Shown here: positions 45,901 through 55,937 of the stretch, piece by piece | Numbering within the stretch: the first letter of the stretch is position 1 | Layout of the letters: the number at the start of each line of letters is the position of its first letter | DNA from: Macrostomum hystrix | Lineage: Eukaryota > Platyhelminthes > Macrostomidae | Direction: 5' to 3' | Assembly: GCA_950097015.1 (NCBI GenBank) | Contig: CATNEN010000024.1 | Span: 1,803,501 to 1,867,500 of the forward strand | DNA length: 64,000 bases | Position numbers and translations under genes: made by a program | The notes under the pieces: generated by a model | Database searches by the model: none | What the model was told of the DNA's origin: nothing | Seen by the model: the letters and a program-made list of their open reading frames with translations, nothing else

Positions 45901-48022
45901 TAGAAAAATATCGAGCTGCGGAGTTCGAACTCACTGACGCCGCTGATGACCACAGTCTTGCCGATCTTGAAGTCGACCTCCGCAGTCACATTCGAGCCAA
46001 GCTGGAAGGGCGCAGTGATTGTCACCTCGCTGCCCCAGGTGGCGTTGCCATCGGTGAAGCCGTCTGCAGAAACTTGGACGCTGCCGACAGCCCTGAGTCG
46101 CTGCTGCACTCGAAGCACGGCGGTCAGCTGGACGGGAGAGCTGAGCAGCTTCGGCTGCTTGACCTCTGTGTTCAGCAGAGCCTTTTGCTCTGCGGAGAAG
46201 GCCGGTTTGTCAAAGGGATTTAGTCTTCTAATGATGACTCAAAGAAGAAAACTGTTGAATTTCAAGTATTGACCTGACCTCGACAATCAGACTAGGTCTT
46301 TTTTAGCAGCCCAATAAATATTTGTAAAAGCTTTGACCCCGTTTAATAAGGCATATGTGTTTTCTTAAGTTTAAACTTTAACGCTGAAATTTACTCTGCC
46401 GAGATATGACCTCAAAACCCTTAGCCACTACGATTCCGTTGTCTTTTGAACGATTATAAGCTTTTTGACAATACATTTGTGATACATCAAGCACACAGTT
46501 CTAAGTCAACATTAAAAATAGACAAAAATCTGAATAACTCCGCAGAATAACAAAATTTTATTTAACTTAGAATAGAAAACTCTTCTTAAATTGCTCGACT
46601 AAATATTTAAAAAACTTTCCTGCGCCCCGTGTTGGGCCTTCCCTGAATTTTTTGTTTTACTTTGTGGCCACGTTCGACACAGAAAAGCAGAAAGCAATGA
46701 AGCCGCTCACTCGGAAAGTTCTCTCGCACCGGGACGCCGGTCTCCGTGCCCTGCTGAGTCCGCTGCCTGAGTTCCTGCTGCCAGTCAGTCCACACAGAAT
46801 GGTCCAGCACGGTGGCTGTGCCGTCGTTGATGTCGATGGTGATGTCCACCGTGTCCCCGCTAGTGACCAGTGCAGAGGGAGCTGCAGGACATGCGGGGTG
46901 ATGAGGATTGAGATAATTTGATGTAAGATGATGGGATGTGAGATGATGGGATGTGAGATCATGGGATGTGAGATGATGGGATGAGAGATGATGGGATGTG
47001 AGATGATGGGATGTGAGATGATGGGATGTGAGATGATGGGATGTGAGATGATGGGATGTGAGATGATGGGATGTGAGATGATGGGATGTGAGATGATGGG
47101 ATGTGAGATGATGGGATGTGAGATGAGGAGATGTGAGATAATTTTATGTGAGATGATTTTATGTGAGATTGTGAGGTTGTGAAACAGTGAGGATGTGAGA
47201 TGATGAGGATGCGAGACAATGGGAGTGGGATTGTGATGATGTGAAACGGTAAGGATATGAGATGACGGGGATTTGAAGCTCTCTACCACCTACCCCCAGA
47301 GACACGCATGGCAGCCTTCTTGTAGGTGGGCACAGAGCGGACGGTGCCGACGAAGGTCCAGTTGACGAAGCAGGCGGCAGTCTGGGACCAGGTGGTCACT
47401 TCGCAGGTGCCGGGTAGGCAGAACTCGGAGGTGGCATTGCCCAGGGCGGCTACAGAGGCGTTGCTGCACTGGCAGCTCTGGTTCGTGTACACGGCGTAGC
47501 TAAACGAAAGCAGTTTTGTTAAATAAAAATTATACTAGTATTTTAGACTGGTTTCCCTCTTCATTTGGTCAAATTTAGAGATTCAAAATCAATAAAATAG
47601 GTCGATCGTACTACCCCATGACAAGACTTGCATGGATTGCTGCTGGACTTGATTTTGTGTTTAAAAATGCTAGTAAAACTACTCAGAACTTTGGCTCACC
47701 TGTAGTCCATCTGTCGGCAGGTCATCAGGCAGTTGTCAGTCGGGTCAGTGGTTTCCACCGGAACCACGCCTGGGTTGACCCGGAACTCCCGCCTGGCGCT
47801 GCCCGGCTGGTGCAGCTGCTTGCACGGGTACCGGTCGGCGGCTGTCCAATTGAAGTTTTAGGAAATATACTCGTATTTACTGATGATTCGAGAGTTCACT
47901 TGGCAATAAATGAATTTACACGAGGTATGTGTGATTGACTAACTCAAATAATCTATTTTTGTCCTACCTGCCGAATGGACAAGCGATTCACAAGTGACAA
48001 GCAGCAGCAACAGCAGCAGCAT
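30921..48022 (-). CDS. polycystin-1-like receptor/channel (copy a), 24 coding exons
   Basis: Exons in order: 48022-47968, 47841-47700, 47499-47294, 46881-46711, 46189-45935, 45772-45606, 45142-44473, 44379-44186, 44098-41355, 41100-40841, 40180-39827, 39782-38715, 38487-38339, 37778-37084, 36909-36690, 36581-36310, 36106-35776, 35593-34512, 34315-33816, 33711-33275, 33119-32961, 32625-32370, 31716-31441, 31063-30921. All use GT-AG, all phases agree, and the sum is 3601 codons plus stop. Order of parts: signal peptide, WSC, PKD repeats, REJ-like region, GPS, PLAT, 11-TM channel module, C-terminal coiled coil (DDDFEELNLRILQMEV). Polycystin-1 proteins sense external cues at cilia or sperm membrane and pair with polycystin-2 channels. 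The exact role of this member is unknown. The first exons are duplicated in inverse orientation at 59.6-64 kb. Confidence 0.92.
31150..31240 (-). mobile_element. SINE family A, 3' fragment
   Basis: Shares GCTGCGTACAACTGTTCAGT and the GTGGACTGG block with the family-A copy at about 6280-6320. It lies in the last polycystin intron. Confidence 0.7.
31717..32262. repeat. 35-bp minisatellite containing a copied splice acceptor
   Basis: About 15 copies of a 35-bp unit directly before polycystin exon 23 (minus strand). Read on the minus strand, each unit has TGTTCACCTGCAGACAGCAT. CAG then ACAGCATG is exactly the acceptor and first bases of exon 23, and the next 20 bp of the unit resemble the exon's next bases. 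One unit is cut to a short form near 32150. Confidence 0.96.
35776..36581 (-). other. polycystin copy a: GPS site, first TM and PLAT domain
   Basis: The GPS autoproteolysis motif is at about residues 2461-2470 (HCYSRHLTSF; cleavage expected between Leu and Thr). A hydrophobic helix (ALAIAVVCLYLIILVWA) follows, then the PLAT/LH2 domain in exon 17 starting YELTFWTGNQRGAGTTANV, with LTHLRIWHDN and WYLSRAMV. The exon 16/17 junction falls in an Arg codon of DPYRYELTF, which supports the splice model. Confidence 0.9.
41355..44379 (-). other. polycystin copy a: PKD repeats and REJ-like region
   Basis: Exon 8 and the 2744-bp exon 9 hold immunoglobulin-like PKD repeats. Hallmarks are YTWNFTDGS, VVDFGDGTP, DVDFGDGRT and CQWNFGDSS, each followed by a Y/F.....G.....V.V.N strand. 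The rest of exon 9 and exons 10-12 form a long cysteine-containing region in the place of the REJ module (assignment by position and length, less certain). Confidence 0.8.
44905..47852 (-). repeat. left arm of large inverted duplication
   Basis: This segment matches 60398-64000 in inverse orientation through exons 2-7 (all equal in length) and the introns between them. Similarity stops about 12 bp outside exon 2. The match runs to the window's right edge, so the true arm is longer. Confidence 0.95.
46915..47165. repeat. 15-bp minisatellite in polycystin copy a, intron 3
   Basis: About 16 copies of ATGTGAGATGATGGG. The same intron of copy b carries about 37 copies. Confidence 0.96.
47294..48022 (-). 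other. polycystin copy a: signal peptide and WSC domain
   Basis: Exon 1 encodes MLLLLLLLVTCESLVHSA, a short signal peptide, ending in phase 1. Exons 2-3 encode a WSC domain (residues about 20-105): RYPCKQL, DNCLMTCRQMDYSYAVY, CQCSNAS and FCLPGTC supply the conserved cysteines. WSC domains are carbohydrate-binding candidates and occur in vertebrate polycystin-1. Confidence 0.85.
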
Positions 48023-48171
48023 TGTTGTTGCCAGTTTTCAATCTATTAAGAAATTGCACGCGTAACTCGCTGCTTGTAAATTCAGACGATTCAAATCCGA
48101 AACCGTTTTTAGGCGGATCCACGGCCTAACGTTAATAAAAATTGGCTCCTGTTTTACCCTGCCTTCGCTGT

Positions 48172-48179
48172 CCTTTATA
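48172..48179 (-). promoter_or_regulatory. possible TATA box of polycystin copy a
   Basis: TATAAAGG on the minus strand, about 150 bp upstream of the start codon at 48022. Position and sequence fit a core promoter; no initiator can be proved. Confidence 0.45.
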
Positions 48180-48801
48180 GTTTTACTTCAAATTATCATC
48201 GGTTTATCCGTCACCATGGCCGAGGCTGTGTTCCACATATAGTTTTGATGGGACATTGTCTGCGCAGCTAACAATGGGGGGTAGGAGATGGCGTTGGACT
48301 GGAACGATGCAGCGACAGGCACAAAATTGGCATGCAGGCTTCGGTTTAATCCCTCATCGTATCACCTCCCTCGAAGAATACAGTCGATTTCGATTGTCTA
48401 TTTAGACGAGGAAGGTATTCTGATTTGAGAGATAGGGATCTCAAAATTTTCTATTTCCCCCTAGGTGCTGCTTTTTTACCATGGCAACGGACTGGCAGTA
48501 AATAGAGGAAAAATCGAGGAATAGAGAGATAGACATCAGCCCCAAACACCCGGTAATTGCTTTTCTAGCTAATCGCGAATCGTTTGGTTGAATAGATTTC
48601 CACCGCTGATTGAGTCCGGAGTTGAAGAATCAGAAAATTTTCTGTCTACTATTTTTCCAGAATCACGAAGAGAGAGAATTACTCTCATTTTTCTTTTCCA
48701 AATGCTTCGCGTCAAAATGCGGGAATGGTAACTAATTTGGAGTGCTGCACAAACAATTGCCCTCCTCAAGGTGGAAATTATTCACTGCTAGGGGTTGGCC
48801 A
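48180..48801. other. intergenic between divergent genes
   Basis: Shared upstream region of polycystin copy a (minus) and the secreted-peptide gene (plus). No gene is seen within it. Confidence 0.45.
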
Positions 48802-48809
48802 TATAAGAG
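48802..48809 (+). promoter_or_regulatory. TATA box of the secreted-peptide gene
   Basis: TATAAGAG lies 69 bp upstream of the start codon at 48871, a plausible spacing for a short 5' leader. Confidence 0.55.
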
Positions 48810-48870
48810 GCGGTGCAGCTGTTTGCCCACTCCTTCTCTGATTATCTTTGTTTAAACGAAAGTCTAAGTG

Positions 48871-49849
48871 ATGCCGAAAGTCCTGTCGAGCGTGCTCGCA
48901 GCCTCCAGTGCTCTGGCACTGCTGCTGCTTGTGTTCCAGTCCGAGTCGGTTGTTGCTCTGCCTGCTTCTCACCCAACGTCCGAGACCGTTTTCGAAACCG
49001 CTAAACGACAGGCGGCTCCGTTTCGCTATTACACCGGACAGATGTATGAGTTCAGGAAGAAGGTGAGCGGTCAGGTGTCAAAGCACTTTTAGAGCGGCTT
49101 CTTGAGCAGTACTCTGTGTGGCAGAGTAAAGATAAATCAGTGCAGTGTCAGGGTAAGCAGTGTCAGGGTAAGCAGTGTCAGGGTAAGCAGTGTCAGGATA
49201 TGCAGTGTCAGGGTAAGCAGTGTCAGGGTAAGCAGTGTCAGGGTAAGCAGTGTCAGGATATTCAGTGTCAGGGTGAGCAGTGTCAGGGTAAGCAGTGTCA
49301 GGATATGCAGTGTCAGGGTAAGCAGTGTCAGGGTAAGCAGTCAGGGTAAGCAGTGTCAGGATATGCAGTGTCAGGGTAAGCAGTGTCAGGATATGCAGTG
49401 TCAGGGTAAGCAGTGTCAGGGTAAGTAGTGTCAGGGTAAGCAGTGTCAGGGTAAGCAGTGTCAGGGTAAGCAGTGTCAGGGTAAGCAGTGTCAGGGTAAG
49501 TAGTGTCAGGGTAAGCAGTGTCAAGGTAAGCAGTGTCAGGGTAAGCAGTGTCAGGGTAAGCAGTGTCAGGGTAAGCAGTGTCAGGGTAAGCAGTGTCAGG
49601 GTTAGAAATTACAGGGTAATTGGTTTCATTCAAGGTAAAGCATGGCGGAATCGTTATTTGGTATGTGCTGTCGGTTTATAAATTATTTCACTGTTTATTT
49701 TTCGTTAAAAAAAATTTACAGAAGGCGCGTTTTCGCGCAGACGATGCTGTCCGAGACTACGTACGTAAGCTGGAACACTTGCTAATTTTTTAACTATACA
49801 GATACGAAGACCGTCGATTTATTTCCAGATTCTGCCCGACTCCAAGTGA
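48871..49849 (+). CDS. small secreted peptide precursor, neuropeptide-like
   Basis: Three exons (48871-49062, 49722-49760, 49829-49849) give 83 residues. Residues 1-30 are a strong signal peptide (hydrophobic core ALALLLLVFQ). A dibasic KR follows at about 45-46, then QAAPFRYYTGQMYEFRKKK, rich in aromatic and basic residues, and a short tail. The Gln after KR could become pyroglutamate after prohormone cleavage, and the KKK gives a second processing site, so a secreted peptide of about 17 residues is plausible. I recognise no known peptide family and see no C-terminal amidation Gly. The exon 2 donor is uncertain: GTACGT at 49761 gives the ending ILPDSK, while GTAAGC at 49765 gives a different tail stopping at 49861-49863. 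A TATA box precedes it and AATAAA follows. Confidence 0.68.
49135..49610. repeat. 15-bp minisatellite in intron 1 of the peptide gene
   Basis: About 31 copies of a 15-bp unit (CAGTGTCAGGGTAAG), some with ATATG for GTAAG. Each standard unit contains CAGG followed by GTAAGC, a donor-like sequence on the gene's own strand. Confidence 0.97.
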
Positions 49850-49907
49850 GCCGCCCACAATAGCGAGCCACACCTACTTGTTGTGACTCTGCTAACTTGA
49901 CTGGTTA

Positions 49908-49913
49908 AATAAA
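49908..49913 (+). promoter_or_regulatory. poly(A) signal of the peptide gene
   Basis: AATAAA, about 59 bp after the stop codon at 49849. Confidence 0.6.
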
Positions 49914-50074
49914 TTAATTGCCGAATCACCTCTCACTACTAATATGAGACAGTAAAGAGAAAAGTACAATTTTACAGCTCCTTCTTTGATTTTTTAAAAG
50001 CTTAGACTATATTCTTCCATGACGAGTCAGTAAGGTTTACAACACCTTCAACCATTTCGGCTTGGCTTGAGGGG

Positions 50075-50805
50075 TCAGTCTTTCAGTTTGATGGTAGTTT
50101 TAGCCTCGGAGGGTCAGTTGGTTGGTAGTTTTAGCCTCGGAGGGTCAGTTGGTTGGTAGTTTTAGCCTCGGAGGGTCAGTTGGTTGGTAGTTTTAGCCTC
50201 GGAGGGTCAGTTGGTTGGTAGTTTTAGCCTCGGAGGGTCAGTTGGTTGGTTGTTTTAGCCTCGGAGGGTCAGTTTGATGGTAGTTTTAACCTCGGAGGGA
50301 CAGTTAGTTGGTATTTTGAGCCTCGTAGGGTCAGTTGGTTGGTAGTTTTAGCCTCGGAGGGTCAGTTGGTTGGTAGTTTTAGCCTCGGAGGGTCAGTTGG
50401 TTGGTAGTTTTAGCCTCGGAGGGCCAGTTAGATGGTAGTTTTAGCCTCGGAGGGTCAGTTGGTTGGTAGTTTTAGCCTCGGAGGGTCAGTTGGTTGGTAG
50501 TTTTAGCCTCGGAGGGTCAGTTGGTTGGTAGTTTTAGCCTCGGAGGGTCAGTTTGATGGTAGTTTTAACCTCGGAGGGACAGTTAGTTGGTATTTTGAGC
50601 CTCGTAGGGTCAGTTTGATGGTAGTTTTAGCCTCGGAGGGCCAGTTAGATGGTAGTTTTAGCCTCGGAGGGTCAGTTGGTTGGTAGTTTTAGCCTCGGAG
50701 GGTCAGTTGGTTGGTAGTTTTAGCCTCGGAGGGTCAGTTGGTTGGTAGTTTTAGCCTCGGAGGGTCAGTTTGATGGTAGTTATAACCTCGGAGGGTCAGT
50801 TGGTT
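50075..50805. repeat. 31-bp minisatellite, left part
   Basis: About 23 copies of a 31-bp unit (TTTTAGCCTCGGAGGGTCAG). A six-to-seven-unit block with a TTTGATGG and a GTATTTTGAGCC variant occurs twice, so multi-unit blocks were duplicated. The array resumes at 53462, after the LTR element. Confidence 0.96.
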
Positions 50806-51024
50806 CGCTGCGGCTGGGTCGCTGCGTTGTCAGTTCGGCTGACGAACGGCTTCATTCGATCATGGTGCACCAATAATTTACGCCTGCCGTTCTCGGAGCG
50901 CACTCGGTAGTTCACGGGGCCGACCTTCTTGATGATGGTGTACGGGCCGGACCACCTGTTCGATAGTGACTTACACTGGCCGCGCTTCATCGCCTGGTTC
51001 GTCAGCATCACCAGGTCCCCGACC

Positions 51025-52863
51025 TTAAACTCGACAGTCTCGGCGCCGGTAAAGGATCTCCAGCGGAAACTCCTGGATGAGCTGCAGCCAGCGCGCCAAC
51101 CGTCCCGCAGGCTCCTTGGTGTTCAGCAGTCCGATGATCGGCTTGTGGTCGGTGAACAACTGGATACGGCTGCTATTACTCAGGTACATTCGAAACTGCT
51201 TGAGACTCCATACCACGGCCAGGAGCTCTCGGTCCGTGGTGCTGTAGTTGCGCTCGGCCTTGCTCAGCGTTCTGGAGGCATAGGCCACCGGCAGATCCTC
51301 GCCGTCTCGCTCCTGGCTGAGCACCGCACCCAAAGCGACGGCACTGCTGCCACAGCTGATGGTAACGGGTCGATTGAAGTCTGGCAGCTGGAGCACGGGA
51401 GCCTGGGTAAGAGCGTCCTTCAGCTTGGCTAGTGCTGCCGCATGCTCGTCTGTCCATGCGAAACCCCCAGCGCTTTTCTGTGCCAGATGGTGCAGCGGCT
51501 TGGCGATGTCGGAGAAGTTGGGCACAAACCGGCGGTAGAAGCTCAGCATGCCGAGGATGCGCCGGACGTCCTGGTCCGACCGCGGGTCTGGCATCTGTCT
51601 GATCGCCTCGACCTTCTCTGCCGACGGTGCGATGCCGCTCTCGGAAACCTCGTGGCCCAGGTAGGTGACCTTCCGATAGGCGAAGAAGCTCTTGCCAGGG
51701 TTCAGCTTCAGTTTGGCGGACCGCAGACGCTGAAGAACATTGGACAACGACTGGAGATGACTCCCGAAGTCCTTGTTGAAGATGATGAGATCGTCGATAT
51801 AGGCGATGACCACCTCCCAGCTGAGCCCTGTCATAATGAGTTCCATCATGCGCTGATAGGTTGCTGGCGGATTGCACATGCCAAATCCCATTTTCCTGAA
51901 CTGCATCAAGCCGCTCGAAGTGTAGAAAGCAGTTAACGGCCGGTCCTCCTCCCTGACTTCCACCTGGAGGAAGCCTTGTCGCATGTCGATGGTAGAAAAC
52001 CAGGTGCAGCCAGCCAGAGAGTCGAGTGCCTGGTGCAAGTGCGGCAGCGGGTGAGCATCCTTGACAGTGAGGCTGTTTAGCGCTCGCCAGTCTACGCAGA
52101 CTCGGATGTCATTGTTCTTCTTCCTGACGATCATGAGATTGCTGGCCCATGGGCTTGAAGACGGCTCGATGACGCCATGTTTTTGCATTTGAGCAAGCTT
52201 CTCGTCCACTTGCTTCCTGAAGGCGTGCGGCACACGACGGGGTCGCTGACGAATCGGATGTGCGCAGTCTTCCAGCTCGATCTTGTGTTGTGCAGCGCCA
52301 CTCGTCCCTACGTCGAATTCGTGTGCCGAGACCACATCGGCGAACTGTGCCAGCAGAGCCTTTAGTCGGTCGCCGTCGACTGCTGGCAGATCCGGGTTGA
52401 TGTTGAATTGGTCCACAGGGCCTCGCCAGTCGTGCAAGTCCTCGTCCTCCTCGACGATATCGGCGCTCTCGAAGGTTCCGATGTTCTGGTTGGAGTACAG
52501 CGTGACTGGAGTGCATCCCAGATTGCACACCCGCACTGGGATTCTTCCATCGTTCGAAGACACTGCGAACACTCGGCAGGGCAGCACTCCAGTTTTGTCA
52601 ACGAACTCCTGGGAAGGTTCGAAAATGCCCTGGGCCTGCTTTGTTTCGATTGCCACCTTGACAACCTTCGTCGCTCTCGGCGGCACGACTACAGCGTCTT
52701 GAACTCGGGCGATGAGCACCGTGGGAACCATGCAGCAGGACGACGACGCTCCTCGTTCAGACTCGGTGCTGCTGAACGGGACGGAAGCCTTGTCAAAGGT
52801 AACCGTCTGGGCCTTCTGGTCGATGCTAAATTGCGATGAAGCCATCCTGCTGATGAAGTCCAT
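51025..52863 (-). pseudogene. gypsy-like pol fragment: reverse transcriptase and RNase H
   Basis: A 612-codon frame. It contains the fingers motif QKHGVIEPSSSPWASNLMIV, DWRALNSLTVKDAHPLPHL, the palm YIDDLIIF active site, YLGHEVSESGIAPSAEKVEA, and the RNase H start (TDREL, FTDHKPI) of the Ty3/gypsy class. The frame itself is intact, but its neighbours protease and integrase are deleted, so it is a remnant of the polyprotein. The final residues after LEILYR are read out of frame across the deletion joint. Confidence 0.93.
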
Positions 52864-53239
52864 TCCAAGGATGAAGTCAGGTTAAAGCACAGCTCGCGTA
52901 GCGTCTCGTTCTCTCCGCGCTTCCTTGCGTGGAATGTGTTCATGGCCTTGAAGCTGTCAGACTCGCCACCGTAAAATTTTGTAAGCGCGGTTTCAATTTC
53001 CTTGTAGCTCTTCTGCTTCGTCGGCTCGAGATCCCAGACGATCAGTTGCGCCTCTCCAGTGAGCAACAGTTTGACTTTTGACGCCGATGTTTCGTCGTCC
53101 CACTTTGCATCCTGGCTGAATTCCTCAAACATACGCAGCCATCTTCGCACGTCAGTGTCGTCTGTGCCACTAAACTTTGGCGGCATAAGTGCATTTGAGT
53201 AGGCCATTAGAGCTCTGGGTTCTAGCTCGCTGCCACCAA

Positions 53240-53457
53240 TGTAAGAGCCGGCGAAATTTAGATTGTCAGAAAGTACGCACGAGTTTATTTGGCATAACGA
53301 TTCAATATATACGAGCAGGGCAGTGATGAGCACGATGAATAATAAAATAGGCTAAAGCCAGCCCCACCCCCAAGCGGGTGAAAGGCCGACGCCATGTACA
53401 TTTAGACCAATCAGACAAGACGAGCCAACGCACAACACACCACGCAGGAACCCCACA
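53240..53457 (-). repeat. 5' LTR of the gypsy-like element
   Basis: 218 bp starting TGTGGGG and ending CTTACA on the minus strand, the TG...CA ends typical of LTRs. It contains a TATATATTG and AATAAA. The sequence just after it, TTGGTGGCAGCGAGC, is in the primer-binding-site position. Confidence 0.75.
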
Positions 53458-53461
53458 GTAT

Positions 53462-53590
53462 AGTTTTAGCCTCGGAGGGTCAGTTGGATGGTAGTTTTAG
53501 CCTCGGAGGGTCAGTTGCTTGGTAGTTTTAGCCTCGGAGGGTCAGTTTGTTGGTAATTTTAACCTCGGAGGGTCAGTTGGTTGGTGGTTT
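53462..53590. repeat. 31-bp minisatellite, right part
   Basis: Four copies of the 50.1-50.8 kb unit in the same orientation and phase family. They show that the LTR element lies inside the array. Confidence 0.93.
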
Positions 53591-54221
53591 TTTTCTGCGA
53601 TGCTGCATCGTTGACCTTGTTCTTTTTTATTTGAGCGTTTTGTAGTTTTTTTAATACTGCTTTGTTTTATCGCTCTCTCCTTGATTCTTGGCCTCAAAAC
53701 ACAACTCACGTGAGACGAATAGATCAGAGACAAAACGAAGGAGTATCTATTATAGAGAAACTTTTACTTTTCAATCAGTTTTGTTACTCTGATCTTAGAG
53801 CAATAACAGTCGCAGATATATTGTTACACTCTTGGATTTTAGGTTTGGCTGAGATTTTAGGTTTTACTTAAAGCCAGATAATAATAACCGGACAGCCGTA
53901 AAAGCCGCTAATCTCCTAGAAAAAACGGAAACATTAACTCGGATATTCCAAGACAGTAGAATGGGTTAGATTTCCTGGAAATTCGAGTGTACAAATCTAC
54001 TGTCGGGTACACTGTTCGCAATGCAAGTACAGGGCGAAAGCCTCAGCATTAAGTACAAGCCCGTACAAGCAAGTAAGAGATGTGAACTAGGAACCAAAGC
54101 ATAATTGCTAAAAATAGAATCCGTAGAGTTGCCTTATGCTATTGCGCCTATAAATACGGCTCGTATGCACTAGGAAAGCCGACTGAGTTTTAATTTCTCT
54201 CTTACACGTTTAAGTCGCCAC
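53591..54221. other. intergenic, no recognisable gene
   Basis: No domain in the short open frames and no repeat. This is the upstream region of the 54.2-kb gene. Confidence 0.4.
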
Positions 54222-55125
54222 ATGGCTCCAAGAGGTAAAGTAGTACTCTTCCAGTCTGCCACACTCCCAATTTCACATTCCTAATATCAAACTCTCGCTG
54301 CTAACCTCACACTCAAAACATTATTCGCACTCTCTATCACACCGTCTCCGAATCTCACCCTCTCCGATTGTCGCCCTCTTAAAATCTCACCCGCTCAGAA
54401 ATCTCACCCTTTCAAAATGTAAATCTCTACAAATCTCACCCTCTTAAAATATTCACCCTCTCAAATCTCACTTTAAAAAAATCTCACCCTCTTAAAATCT
54501 CTAAAGAGCGTCGCCACTCGGACCCAAAGCTGACTCTAGTTCGTAGTGCAGCCACTGACATAGTGAACGGAGTGTTTGACACGCCCGCCGCTGCGCAAAA
54601 TGTCTCGCAGCCGCATCCGTCGCCGCCTGGGTCCCAGCAGCCCGGCCACGGCCCGGACAGAAAAGACATGAAGGCAAAGATCAAATGCCAGTTGGAAGCC
54701 CTGAAGGAATCGGGGATTTACGCAGAGTTGAAGGACTCAGTCGACACCTATCTGAGGCAGCAGGGCAAGCTCAGCGACACCGAGAGCATCGTAGACGACT
54801 TTGAGGTGAATGTTTTGACGTCACTACTCCTAGTAGCATAACTGGATAGCATGTGGCTCGCTTTAATATGTACCATTTTACTGCTGATCTTTAACAGTTC
54901 GACTACAGCGACCTTAATGGCCGGGTGCAAAAAGTCAAGACATCAAGAATGGCCCTCGTGTCAGAACTGAAGAGCACCATCGGGCCGAATACCGAATTGC
55001 TGCTGAACGGCACGGCTGTAAAAAACGATCAACAAACGGTCTACAACTTGTGGTCACAGCAGAACTTGGCCAGGCACGGCCGACCTTATAAGATGCAGCA
55101 GGTGGGCAGGTGCAGTTCCGGCTGA
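54222..55125 (+). CDS. small helical protein of unknown function, three exons
   Basis: Exons 54222-54234 (13 nt, MAPR plus one base), 54507-54805 and 54898-55125 join with consistent phases into 179 residues. No signal peptide. Residues 1-55 are basic, then Pro/Ser/Gln-rich (SQPHPSPPGSQQPGHGP). Residues 60-105 look like paired amphipathic helices (KIKCQLEALKESGIYAELKD, then VDTYLRQQGKL). The third exon is also helical (VKTSRMALVSELKSTIG). The helix-turn-helix pattern weakly recalls small scaffold proteins such as ENY2, but I would not assign it. The last exon could instead use a GTGGGC donor at about 55101. The first exon is very short and rests on ATG plus GTAAAG only, so an alternative start is possible. 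Confidence 0.55.
54285..54500. repeat. degenerate pyrimidine-rich repeat
   Basis: Imperfect units of about 14-20 bp around TCTCACCCTCTTAAAA. They form the pyrimidine-rich end of intron 1 of the 54.2-kb gene. Confidence 0.75.
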
Positions 55126-55930
55126 TTCGTCCTATACCATTTGTCTGTGAAAAAATCATGGGCGTGTTGAATCGTTTTTAAATATATTTTCAATCTCTTC
55201 AATATCTACAATATGAGCTCATTTAAAAATCCAGTTCATGTATTACGCTGGTGCATAATTTAAACTCCCCGTAACAAATAATACTTTGTTTAAATCACAG
55301 TAAAATTTCTCTAATTAAAACTATTTTAATATGTAAGTTTTCCTTTTCTCTAAAAAGTAAGTTGATTTACTTCGCAAATCACTTTACAGTAGTCAAAAAA
55401 AAATTTTTTTAAACTTCTAAGATATATTTATTGTTAAAACCTTCAAGTTTTGTTTAAATACAGTCGCTTTGCCAGCCCGAAAACAACTCACAAGTGCCGC
55501 ATTGAACGAAAAATTCAATACCTAAAGTGAAAAATAAGCATTTTGAATGGAATTATTGTTTTAATTCTCAATCATTTACACAAGTGAACTTTATCTGACG
55601 ATGTAGATGCGATAATTATTGATTAGCGGTTATTTGAAAACTAATAGAGACGAAGTTTATTTGAATGGTATAATTTTGTGTCGTATGCAGGGAGGCAGTG
55701 TAAAGTTAAATTGAAAGAAATGTGAAAGGGTGTAGCGCGTACTCGGCATGCGGAGAGATATTTATTCCAAATGTAAATCTCGATTTCATTATGGCATCAT
55801 TTCGACGAACAGAAACTGTACAACAAAATAAGAGTATGGGACAAAGTGACACAGTCACAATACGCTACTGCAAAATCAACATAAACTTGTAGTTTATGAA
55901 GTAAAGCACTCGTAATAATAATAATTGTAG
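55126..55930. other. AT-rich intergenic sequence
   Basis: No gene, repeat or element recognised. A poly(A)-rich run lies near 55397-55410. Confidence 0.4.
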
Positions 55931-55937
55931 GAGGGAT

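Larger units (their letters stand above)
50796..53457 (-). mobile_element. defective Ty3/gypsy-like LTR retrotransposon
   Basis: Read on the minus strand: 5' LTR (53457-53240), a Gag fragment (about 53210-52880; KFSGTDDTDVRRWLRMFEEF), the last residues of protease, reverse transcriptase and RNase H (about 52880-51030), and an integrase C-terminal GPY/F module (51040-50796). Two internal deletions are visible: Gag joins the end of protease out of frame, losing the protease active site, and RNase H joins the integrase tail out of frame, losing the integrase zinc finger and DDE core. No 3' LTR is present; the left end passes straight into the 31-bp array. The copy cannot be autonomous. Confidence 0.9.

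Noticed and set aside
46657-47289. open frames rich in SHIPS/MMGCE repeats
   Set aside because: Products of a 15-bp repeat in polycystin intron 3; the same holds for 61346-62191.
51442-52839. plus-strand open frames opposite the RT
   Set aside because: Shadow frames of the gypsy-like polyprotein.
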